From contig CAAEEC010000034.1 of NCBI GenBank assembly GCA_900754755.1, positions 1 to 5,401 on the forward strand: a stretch of DNA of 5,401 bases, written 5' to 3'. Made by a program: the position numbers and the translations under genes. The notes below the pieces were generated by a model. That model searched no databases. It saw only the letters and a program-made list of their open reading frames with translations, and was not told where the DNA came from. Source of the stretch: Clostridia bacterium. GTDB lineage: Bacteria; Bacillota; Clostridia; Christensenellales; Aristaeellaceae. Shown here one piece after another: positions 1 to 4,713 of the stretch; position 1 is the first letter of the stretch; the number at the start of each line of letters is the position of its first letter.

Positions 1-13
1 TCTTGCTGAGAAT

Positions 14-42
14 AGTATAACATAGAAATCAAAAAATTACAA
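14..42 (-). promoter_or_regulatory. Probable sigma-A promoter reading leftward out of the window
   Basis: On the minus strand the -10 hexamer TATACT (14-19) carries an extended -10 TG one base upstream. It is separated by 17 bases from TTGTAA (37-42), which matches 4 of 6 positions of the -35 consensus. Transcription would start near position 7 and leave the window, so a gene to the left, divergent from the cysteine-rich gene, is inferred. No coding sequence for it is visible here. Confidence 0.4.
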
Positions 43-59
43 GCATAAGAAAACGCACA

Positions 60-111
60 AATTTCCTGCGCCTTCGCTGCGCACTCCCAGGGCTTCCGCG
101 AGCAGGGAATT
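60..111. repeat. Imperfect inverted repeat between two divergent promoters
   Basis: AATTTCCTGC (60-69) can pair with GCAGGGAATT (102-111) over ten positions, nine Watson-Crick and one G-U. The 32 bases between are GC-rich and contain a small inner repeat (TGCGC/GCGCA near 67-82). It lies between the leftward promoter (14-42) and the rightward promoter (128-156), so neither would transcribe it. It may be an operator, a remnant of a terminator from an older arrangement, or a short dispersed palindrome. No second copy was noticed in this window. Confidence 0.35.
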
Positions 112-127
112 CTTTCTGGTACTGCGC

Positions 128-156
128 TTGACGAAGAACATTTTTCTGCTTATAAT
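128..156 (+). promoter_or_regulatory. Sigma-A promoter of the cysteine-rich gene
   Basis: TTGACG (128-133) and TATAAT (151-156) are separated by exactly 17 bases and match the vegetative consensus at 11 of 12 positions. Start of transcription is expected near 163, giving a leader of about 30 bases that contains the AGGAGGTG ribosome binding site (177-184). This promoter probably also serves the recombinase gene downstream, for which no separate promoter was seen. Confidence 0.75.
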
Positions 157-160
157 AAGC
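148..160. promoter_or_regulatory. Possible operator: perfect 6-1-6 inverted repeat over the -10 box
   Basis: GCTTAT (148-153) and ATAAGC (155-160) are perfect inverted arms around A154, and they enclose the whole -10 hexamer. A repressor bound here would block the promoter. The core TTATAAT resembles one half of a Fur/PerR-family box, but the second half (158-164) does not match, so no regulator can be named. An AT-rich -10 region easily forms small palindromes, so chance is a real alternative. Confidence 0.3.
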
Positions 161-192
161 AATGAAGAATAGGAGCAGGAGGTGTTTGCTGC

Positions 193-381
193 ATGGAGCC
201 GAAAGAATGCGTGCTCAGGCCGGGCGAGCCCTGCACAGATTGCGGCGAATGCGAAATATGCGATCTTGAACCCAACAAGGTTTGCGACAATTGCATGCGC
301 TGCTTGAAATTTAGCGACGCGGATTATTTGGCCATCGAAATCGATGAAATCATCGAGGGAGAGGAAGAAATCGAGAAATAA
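193..381 (+). CDS. Small eight-cysteine, probably metal-binding protein of unknown function
   Basis: This 62-residue protein has cysteines at 6, 14, 17, 20, 23, 31, 34 and 37. The spacing is C-x7-C-x2-C-x2-C-x2-C-x7-C-x2-C-x2-C. Two runs of CxxC steps suggest two metal sites, either iron-sulfur clusters or zinc, but the pattern is not a standard ferredoxin because the final CxxxCP is missing. The last 25 residues are acidic and cysteine-free, with glutamates dominating the end. There is no signal peptide or membrane segment, so it is expected in the cytosol. The start is firm: AGGAGGTG (177-184) lies eight bases before the ATG, behind a near-consensus promoter. It is followed 50 bases later by a recombinase gene, probably in one transcript unless the intervening hairpin stops it. 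I have an uncertain impression that similar small proteins occur in Clostridia. No function can be assigned. Confidence 0.8.
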   Translation: MEPKECVLRPGEPCTDCGECEICDLEPNKVCDNCMRCLKFSDADYLAIEIDEIIEGEEEIEK

Positions 382-416
382 AACTATCGGAAAAAGGCAG
401 CTTTTTCCGATAGTTT
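381..416. terminator. Perfect 16-bp inverted repeat between the cysteine-rich gene and the recombinase gene
   Basis: Arms 381-396 and 401-416 are perfectly complementary around the loop GCAG (397-400). The first base of the left arm is the last base of the upstream TAA stop. Rightward, the stem is followed only by ATGGAGG, so the U-tract is limited to the TTT that closes the stem, and termination would be weak or partial. Leftward, the stem is followed by TTATTTCT. It could act as an attenuator, protect the mRNA 3' end, or modulate access to the recombinase ribosome binding site two bases downstream. A recombinase-binding palindrome is another possibility. Confidence 0.55.
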
Positions 417-418
417 AT

Positions 419-424
419 GGAGGA
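419..424 (+). promoter_or_regulatory. Ribosome binding site deciding a TTG start
   Basis: GGAGGA (419-424) lies eight bases before TTG at 432. It overlaps the ATG at 417, which itself has no ribosome binding site because the hairpin occupies the bases before it. This favours TTG 432 as the recombinase start. Confidence 0.65.
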
Positions 425-431
425 AATCCCC

Positions 432-1547
432 TTGAGTCCACAATTGACGTACTCTCAGCAGACGTTGCTTTCAACGGAAGAAAAAACTCGTGAAATCCTC
501 CGAACGCTCCCCCCGGCGTGCGGTGATTTCATTTTGGCCATAGAATCCACCACGCAGCCGCTCACGCGATACGCTTATGCGCTCGATCTGCGGGTGTTCT
601 TTCGCTATCTAGTCTCCGAAGTCCCCCTGTTTGCCGGCAAAACGGAAAACAATTTTTCCGATGCCGACTGGGAGGAAGTCACCTCTGAAAATTTGGTTGC
701 CTACCTCAATTATCTCAACCTTTATTATAAAGAGGATGATTCGTTTCTCACCAACGCCAACTTGGGCAAAATGCGCAAAATGGCTGCTGTGCGCAGCTTT
801 TTTAAGTATTTATTTAAAAATAAACGCATTTCCCGGGATGAAAGCGCGCTCGTCGATATGCCAAAGCGCCACCAAAAGCCAATCATTCGCCTGGAAATCG
901 ATGAAGTGGCAAAACTGCTGGACGCGGCGGAATCTGGCGATCAGTTATCAGAGCGGCAAAAAAAGTATGCCGAGCGCACGCGTCTGCGCGATGTTACAAT
1001 CCTCTACCTTTTTTTGGGTACGGGCATGCGCGTGAGCGAATTGGTTGGGCTGGATCTCCAACACATCGATCTAAACATCAACGGCCTGCTGGTCACGCGC
1101 AAGGGCGGCAATCAAGCGATTTTGTATTTTCCCGATGAGGTGGCAGACGTTCTGCGCGCCTATCTTCCCTACCGGCGCAATTTGCAGGCGATGCCCGGGC
1201 ACGAAAATGCGCTGTTTTTGTCGCTACAAAAAAAGCGCATCAGCGTAGACGCTATCGAAAATATGGTCAAAAAGTATGCCCGCATTGCCGCGCCGTTAAA
1301 GCGCAAAATCAGCCCGCACAAACTCCGGGCGACTTTTGGCACGAACCTGTATCACGAAACGGGCGACATTTACCTCGTGGCCGACGTGTTGGGCCATGCC
1401 GACGTCAACACCACGCGCCGGCACTACGCCGCTATGAGCGACGACCGCCGGCGCATGGCAGCGCGCAGTGTGGTGCTGCGCGAGCCTTCCTCGCCAGAAA
1501 GCGCGCCAAAGGCAGACGCGCCGCACCCCGCAGAAGACGAGGAATAG
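432..1547 (+). CDS. Tyrosine recombinase, XerC/XerD type
   Basis: This is a site-specific recombinase of the phage-integrase family, which cuts and rejoins DNA through a tyrosine-DNA intermediate. Counting from the ATG at 417 (376 residues), an N-terminal SAM-like core-binding domain spans about 35-145 and the catalytic domain about 155-350. All six catalytic residues are visible: Arg205 (GTGMRVSEL), Lys229 (TRKGGNQ), His301 and Arg304 (SPHKLRATF), His327 (LGHADVNTT) and Tyr337 (RRHYA). It is longer than typical XerC/D (about 300 residues), with a long N-terminus and a proline-rich acidic tail (about 356-376). I chose TTG 432 (371 residues) because GGAGGA sits eight bases before it; ATG 417 has none. 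XerD near spoIIA is also known in Bacillus subtilis, which mildly favours a chromosomal role. XerC, XerD or a dedicated integrase cannot be told apart here, and no dif-like site was recognised. Confidence 0.9.
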   Translation: MSPQLTYSQQTLLSTEEKTREILRTLPPACGDFILAIESTTQPLTRYAYALDLRVFFRYLVSEVPLFAGKTENNFSDADWEEVTSENLVAYLNYLNLYYKEDDSFLTNANLGKMRKMAAVRSFFKYLFKNKRISRDESALVDMPKRHQKPIIRLEIDEVAKLLDAAESGDQLSERQKKYAERTRLRDVTILYLFLGTGMRVSELVGLDLQHIDLNINGLLVTRKGGNQAILYFPDEVADVLRAYLPYRRNLQAMPGHENALFLSLQKKRISVDAIENMVKKYARIAAPLKRKISPHKLRATFGTNLYHETGDIYLVADVLGHADVNTTRRHYAAMSDDRRRMAARSVVLREPSSPESAPKADAPHPAEDEE

Positions 1548-2276
1548 TCACGCCTCGATGCTCGCCTGTTTGCGCAGTTTTTCCACCAAGCGACTTTCCA
1601 TGCGCGACACCTGCACTTGAGAAACTCCCAGATCTTTGGCGATTTCCGTTTGCGTATCGCGATACACGTAGCGCCGAATCAAGAGGCGCTTTTCCTCTTC
1701 CGGCAAATTTTTGAGCAAGCGGCGCATTTCCAGCCGCTTGTCAATTTCTTCCGATGGATCCACGCCGATGGTATCGCGCAGCGTCATGGAACCATCTTCC
1801 GAAAGCGTTTCATCCAGGGAGCGCATGGGTTTCATCGCGTTCATGGCCAGCAGAACCTCCTCGCTGGAAAGCCCGGTTTGTTCCGCGATTTCCCCAATGG
1901 ACGGGTGGCGCAGCGCTGTTTCCTCAAAATCCTCCACGCATTGCATCACCAAACGCGCCTTATCGCGGATGGAGCGTGAGATCCGGATTGCGCCGTCGTC
2001 GCGCAAAAAGCGCCGGATCTCGCCCATGATTACGGGAACGGCATATGTAGAAAAGGCGACTCCATACTCCGTATCAAAATTGCGGATGGACTTCACAAGC
2101 CCCATACAGCCCAATTGAAACAAATCATCGTATTCTTTGCCGCGGCCAAGGTAGCGCTTTACGATAAACTTCACCAAAGCGATGTTTTGCCGGACAAGCG
2201 CATCCATGGCGTGCGCATCGCCAGCCTGGGCCCGGCGAATCGTATCGTTCAGGCTTTCGTTGCGTTCCTCCGTCAC
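1548..2276 (-). CDS. sigF: Sporulation sigma factor F (forespore-specific)
   Basis: This sigma-70 family factor directs RNA polymerase to early forespore genes and is held inactive by SpoIIAB until septation. Counting from the GTG start (242 residues), region 2 covers about 25-105, with DDLFQLGCMGLVKS at 51-64 and the -10 recognition and melting part FSTYAVPVIMGEIRRF at 75-90. Region 3 follows, and region 4.2 has a helix-turn-helix at about 208-236 (QTEIAKDLGVSQVQVSR). Length and order resemble Bacillus SigF. The operon context supports SigF over the similar SigG. The GTG at 2276 overlaps the spoIIAB stop by four bases (GTGA), suggesting translational coupling. A longer frame from a TTG at 2342 would add 22 residues unlike any SigF and lie inside spoIIAB. 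There is no clear ribosome binding site before the GTG; a hairpin occupies that position. Its stop abuts that of the convergent recombinase gene. Confidence 0.93.
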   Translation of the reverse strand: MTEERNESLNDTIRRAQAGDAHAMDALVRQNIALVKFIVKRYLGRGKEYDDLFQLGCMGLVKSIRNFDTEYGVAFSTYAVPVIMGEIRRFLRDDGAIRISRSIRDKARLVMQCVEDFEETALRHPSIGEIAEQTGLSSEEVLLAMNAMKPMRSLDETLSEDGSMTLRDTIGVDPSEEIDKRLEMRRLLKNLPEEEKRLLIRRYVYRDTQTEIAKDLGVSQVQVSRMESRLVEKLRKQASIEA

Positions 2277-2728
2277 GCGCGTTTTGCGGCAGGCACGCTG
2301 GCTGCCGCAAAGCGTTTGCACATGCGCACCGATGTGCCGCAATGGATGCGGGAATGAACTTCCACCGTATCCATAAAGCTCTCCATCACGGTGAATCCCA
2401 TGCCGGAGCGCTCAGAATCGGGCGCAGTGGTGAAAAAAGGTTCTCGCGCCTTTTCCACGTCCGCCATGCCGCATCCATTGTCAATCACATCCACCGTCAG
2501 CATATTTTCTGAGTTCAACGTGGCGTGCATGCGAACCGTGCCGCCTTTCATGGCATAGCCATGCACAATGGCATTGGTCACAGCTTCGGAAACAGCCGTT
2601 TTGACATCGCCCATTTCCTCCAATGTGGGATTGAGCGGAAGAATAAACGCGCTTATGGTCAGCCGGGCAAAGGCTTCGTTCTCTGGGCAGGCGTAAAAAT
2701 CCAGGCACATTTCATTTACAATGCTCAT
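2273..2728 (-). CDS. spoIIAB: Anti-sigma F factor and serine kinase
   Basis: SpoIIAB binds sigma F and blocks it, and with ATP it phosphorylates SpoIIAA. Counting from ATG 2728 (151 residues; the Bacillus subtilis protein has 146), it is a GHKL/HATPase fold. The N box is EAVTNAIVHGY (48-58), with Glu48 and Asn52 matching the Bacillus catalytic and magnesium-binding positions. The G1 box is DNGCGM (83-88), and the ATP lid and G2 box are TTAPDSERSGMGF (100-112). Arg22 aligns with Bacillus Arg20, which contacts both partners. The start is set by AGGAGG (2735-2740) six bases before ATG 2728. An in-frame ATG two codons upstream directly touches that site, and the longest frame would run back into spoIIAA. 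The gene lies ten bases after spoIIAA and overlaps sigF by four bases, which would keep production of the partners balanced. The last dozen residues are alanine-rich and not conserved. Confidence 0.95.
   Translation of the reverse strand: MSIVNEMCLDFYACPENEAFARLTISAFILPLNPTLEEMGDVKTAVSEAVTNAIVHGYAMKGGTVRMHATLNSENMLTVDVIDNGCGMADVEKAREPFFTTAPDSERSGMGFTVMESFMDTVEVHSRIHCGTSVRMCKRFAAASVPAAKRA
2283..2311 (-). promoter_or_regulatory. Hairpin in the mRNA just before the sigF start
   Basis: In the minus-strand transcript TTTGCGGCAG pairs perfectly with CTGCCGCAAA (ten pairs, nine-base loop). The arms are 2302-2311 and 2283-2292 in window coordinates. The stem ends six bases before the sigF GTG (2276), inside the last codons of spoIIAB, exactly where a ribosome binding site would normally sit. 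It may keep sigF translation dependent on ribosomes finishing spoIIAB, which would unwind it. The structure is seen; the role is inferred. Confidence 0.45.
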
Positions 2729-2734
2729 ATTCAT

Positions 2735-2740
2735 CCTCCT
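2735..2740 (-). promoter_or_regulatory. Ribosome binding site of spoIIAB
   Basis: AGGAGG on the minus strand lies six bases before ATG 2728 and overlaps the spoIIAA TAG stop (2739-2741). It rules out the longer frame starting at 2755 and the ATG at 2734, which directly abuts it. Confidence 0.8.
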
Positions 2741-3047
2741 AAGCGAGCTTATCAATGATTTGATACAGTCCAGCCATGGTGAAAATCCGGTCTATCCGGC
2801 CTTCCGCGCCGGTTACCGCAACGCTGCCGCCCCGGCGCTTCATCCGCTTATAGCGCCCGATGAGCATACCGATTCCGGAACTGTCCATAAACTCCACGCC
2901 TCGCATATCGAAAATCAGCCGGCGAATGTCCGGGTCTTTCCCCATCGCTTCATCCAGCGCAAGGCACAGGCGGCTCGCGGCGTTGTGATCGATGTCCCCG
3001 GTAAGCCGCACCACAAGATCCCCTTTGCGTTTTTCCACTGACAGCAT
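2739..3047 (-). CDS. spoIIAA: Anti-sigma F factor antagonist (anti-anti-sigma factor)
   Basis: SpoIIAA in its unphosphorylated form displaces sigma F from SpoIIAB; SpoIIAB inactivates it by phosphorylation and the phosphatase SpoIIE, not in this window, restores it. Counting from ATG 3047 (102 residues; Bacillus subtilis has 117, mainly through a longer C-terminus), it is a single STAS domain. The signature is FMDSSGIGMLIGRYK (53-67), in which Ser56 corresponds to the phosphorylated Ser58 of Bacillus. RLTGDIDH (14-21) is the typical N-terminal strand. The start is set by GGGGAGG (3056-3062) eight bases before ATG 3047. A longer frame from 3101 would start inside the -35 element of the sigma-H promoter and add 18 residues unlike the family. 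It is the first gene of the operon with spoIIAB and sigF, 90 bases after the ftsH-like gene. Confidence 0.95.
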   Translation of the reverse strand: MLSVEKRKGDLVVRLTGDIDHNAASRLCLALDEAMGKDPDIRRLIFDMRGVEFMDSSGIGMLIGRYKRMKRRGGSVAVTGAEGRIDRIFTMAGLYQIIDKLA

Positions 3048-3055
3048 GAAATCAT

Positions 3056-3062
3056 CCTCCCC
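3056..3062 (-). promoter_or_regulatory. Ribosome binding site of spoIIAA
   Basis: GGGGAGG on the minus strand lies eight bases before ATG 3047. It lies within the short leader predicted from the sigma-H promoter (start near 3073) and supports the shorter SpoIIAA. Confidence 0.8.
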
Positions 3063-3079
3063 ATAAAAAACAAGAAGGA

Positions 3080-3109
3080 TGATTCCACGCGGCGCAACCA
3101 TTTTCCTTT
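3080..3109 (-). promoter_or_regulatory. Sigma-H promoter of the spoIIA operon
   Basis: On the minus strand AAAGGAAAA (3101-3109) matches the sigma-H -35 consensus RnAGGAwWW fully. After a 12-base spacer, GTGGAATCA (3080-3088) matches the -10 consensus RnnGAATww at all but one fixed position. The expected start near 3073 gives a leader of about 26 bases with the ribosome binding site in it. The spoIIA operon of Bacillus subtilis is transcribed by sigma-H, so position, sequence and known biology agree. Confidence 0.8.
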
Positions 3110-3115
3110 GCCGAA
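3109..3115 (+). promoter_or_regulatory. Spo0A box adjoining the -35 element
   Basis: TGCCGAA on the plus strand matches the Spo0A box core TGNCGAA and overlaps the last base of the sigma-H -35 element, in reverse orientation to the operon. Phosphorylated Spo0A is the known activator of spoIIA in Bacillus subtilis. The T-to-C change at the free position makes this the least typical of the three boxes. Confidence 0.45.
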
Positions 3116-3137
3116 AAAAAACGGGTTTTAGCGGTTT

Positions 3138-4664
3138 TCAAGTTTCGTTCGACAGGAGTTGTTTGAGCTTTTCCCCCGACAATACTTCCGATTCGACAAG
3201 CGCGTCGGTTAAGCGGTCGAGTTCGCTAATGTGCTTGGCGAGCAGTTGCGTAACCGTTTCATACTCTTTTTTGAGTAGTTCTTTGCATTGCTCCAGCGCA
3301 TTGCCATTGCCGCCGCCCAACGCGCGATGCAGCGCGCGCACGGACAAATACGGCTCGCCCGCCATCCCCAGTTCGCTTACCATGGCGGCGGCAATCTCAC
3401 CAGCGCGCGCCAAATCGTTTGCGGCGCCAGCGGAAAGCGCTTCTTTTCCGCATATCAGCATTTCCGCCGCTCGCCCAGCCAACAATACGCGAATTTGGCA
3501 AATCAACTGTTCCCGATCCACCAGTACGCTTTCTCGCGGAAGAACCAAATTGTAACCCGCCATGCCTTTGGAGGATGGCAAAATGCTGACGCGCGCAAGG
3601 GTGCTGTCTGGCTGCAAATGGTGCGCGGCAACGGCGTGTCCCGCCTCGTGGATGGCGATTTGCCGTTTTTCCCGCGCGTTGGCCACGCCTGGCCGGTCTT
3701 CACCCGCCACCACGCGGAGATATGCCTGCTCAAGATCCGCGTTTTCAATGGCAGCCGCGCCACGCTGAGCGGCAAGGATCGCCGCTTCGTTGAGCAAACT
3801 CTCCAGAGAGGCGCCACTGAAATGGCTGGTGCTATGCGCTACATCCACCAAATCCACCTCTTTGGCCAGCGGCTTGTTTTTGGCGTGCAAGCGCAAGATG
3901 CTCAAACGTTCGTCGCATCCAGGCAATCCCACCTCAATTTGCCGGTCAAATCTGCCAGGACGCGTTAACGCGGGATCCAGGGTTTCCACGCGATTGGTGG
4001 CCGCAAGAACCAATATGCCATCGCTCGGCTGAAAGCCGCTCATTTCTGCCAATAGCGCGTTGAGTGTCTGCTCGCGTTCATCCGAAGAAGCGTCGTCGCG
4101 CTTTTTGCCCATCGCGTCGATTTCATCGATAAAAATCACGCACTTTCCCGCTTTGCGCGCTTTTGCGAACAATTCGCGCACGCGGCTGGCGCCAACGCCA
4201 ACATACAGTTCCACAAAATCCGAGCCGGATAGCGCATAGTATGGCACCCCCGCTTCACCCGCCAGCGCTTTGGCGAGGAGCGTTTTTCCTGTACCCGGCG
4301 GGCCATATAGCAACACACCGCGTGGGATTCGCGCCCCCATTTGGGCATATTTTTCCGGATGTTGCAAAAAATCCACTAAGCCTTTCAAACTGTTGAGCGC
4401 GATTTCATTGGCTGCCACGTCCGCAAAGCAAACGTTGGAACGCGCGTGTTCCACATTGAATCCACGCCGCTCCAATCCGCCGCGCACCTTGCCGCGTTCG
4501 CGATGAGCAAACGCTATCATCAAAAACGAAATCAGCGACGCGCCGAGCAATATCCGGCTAAAAACAGCAATCATAGGCGCGCTCATGGTATTGGAAAGCA
4601 TCATGGCGAGCCCCGCCATCGCCAGGCCAGCCGAAGCGCCCAGCCACAAATGATCCTTCTGCAT
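3138..4664 (-). CDS. ftsH: Short FtsH-like membrane AAA+ zinc metalloprotease
   Basis: This is an ATP-dependent membrane protease that unfolds and degrades membrane and regulatory proteins. It has 508 residues against about 610-650 for typical FtsH. Two hydrophobic segments (about 6-25 and 31-53) are joined by only a few residues, so the usual extracytoplasmic domain of about 70 residues is missing. Positive charges after the second segment (HRERGKVR) put both ends inside the cell. The AAA+ domain has Walker A GPPGTGKT (121-128), pore loop YVGVG (154-158; Tyr where bacterial FtsH usually has Phe), Walker B VIFIDEID (176-183), and the second region of homology with arginine fingers Arg235 and Arg238. 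The protease has HEAGH (339-343) and Asp417 as third zinc ligand, so it should be active. GAGGTGA (4669-4675) precedes the ATG, behind a good sigma-A promoter. It lies just upstream of spoIIAA, so read-through into spoIIA is possible. A full-length housekeeping FtsH may exist elsewhere in the genome. Confidence 0.92.
   Translation of the reverse strand: MQKDHLWLGASAGLAMAGLAMMLSNTMSAPMIAVFSRILLGASLISFLMIAFAHRERGKVRGGLERRGFNVEHARSNVCFADVAANEIALNSLKGLVDFLQHPEKYAQMGARIPRGVLLYGPPGTGKTLLAKALAGEAGVPYYALSGSDFVELYVGVGASRVRELFAKARKAGKCVIFIDEIDAMGKKRDDASSDEREQTLNALLAEMSGFQPSDGILVLAATNRVETLDPALTRPGRFDRQIEVGLPGCDERLSILRLHAKNKPLAKEVDLVDVAHSTSHFSGASLESLLNEAAILAAQRGAAAIENADLEQAYLRVVAGEDRPGVANAREKRQIAIHEAGHAVAAHHLQPDSTLARVSILPSSKGMAGYNLVLPRESVLVDREQLICQIRVLLAGRAAEMLICGKEALSAGAANDLARAGEIAAAMVSELGMAGEPYLSVRALHRALGGGNGNALEQCKELLKKEYETVTQLLAKHISELDRLTDALVESEVLSGEKLKQLLSNET
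3148..3154 (-). promoter_or_regulatory. Spo0A box upstream of spoIIAA
   Basis: TGTCGAA, the most typical Spo0A core, reads toward spoIIAA about 78 bases before the expected transcription start. It falls in the last codons of the ftsH-like gene (Leu-Ser-Asn of the C-terminus). Confidence 0.6.
3192..3198 (-). promoter_or_regulatory. Distal Spo0A box within the ftsH-like gene
   Basis: TGTCGAA, preceded by T as in the extended Bacillus consensus (TTGTCGAA), lies 44 bases upstream of the middle box in the same orientation, close to four helical turns. It overlaps codons for Leu-Val-Glu of the FtsH-like protein. Confidence 0.55.
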
Positions 4665-4684
4665 ACAATCACCTCGCCAAATTC

Positions 4685-4713
4685 ATTATATAACAAAAAA
4701 GTTTCTATGTCCA
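4685..4713 (-). promoter_or_regulatory. Sigma-A promoter of the ftsH-like gene
   Basis: On the minus strand TGGACA (4708-4713, 5 of 6) and TATAAT (4685-4690, 6 of 6) are separated by 17 bases. Transcription would start near 4678, leaving a leader of only about 14 bases that is almost filled by the ribosome binding site (4669-4675). Confidence 0.7.

Noticed and set aside
111..127. Partial resemblance to a T-box antiterminator (TGGTACTGCG)
   Set aside because: The conserved AGGGTGGNACC part is missing, no terminator follows, and a complete promoter begins immediately downstream.
631..1035. Second plus-strand frame of 134 codons inside the recombinase gene
   Set aside because: It is an out-of-frame shadow; the recombinase frame carries all catalytic residues.
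381..1547. Integrative element boundary at the recombinase gene
   Set aside because: There is no tRNA, direct repeat, excisionase or phage gene nearby, and base composition does not differ visibly from the neighbours.
1617..2118. Several plus-strand open frames opposite sigF
   Set aside because: They are antisense to a clear sigma factor gene, overlap one another in different frames and lack ribosome binding sites and family features.
2277..2342. N-terminal extension of SigF from a TTG at 2342
   Set aside because: It lies within spoIIAB, lacks a ribosome binding site and encodes residues unlike SigF.
3048..3101. N-terminal extension of SpoIIAA from an ATG at 3101
   Set aside because: It would start inside the sigma-H -35 element, upstream of the transcription start, while GGGGAGG points to ATG 3047.
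3110..3137. Terminator after the ftsH-like gene
   Set aside because: A run of eight T (minus strand, 3113-3120) is present, but the preceding bases form no stem beyond three pairs, so read-through into spoIIA remains possible.
3288..3968. Open frame of 226 codons on the plus strand
   Set aside because: It lies entirely antisense to the FtsH-like gene, whose motifs are unmistakable. It has no ribosome binding site and no recognisable domain.
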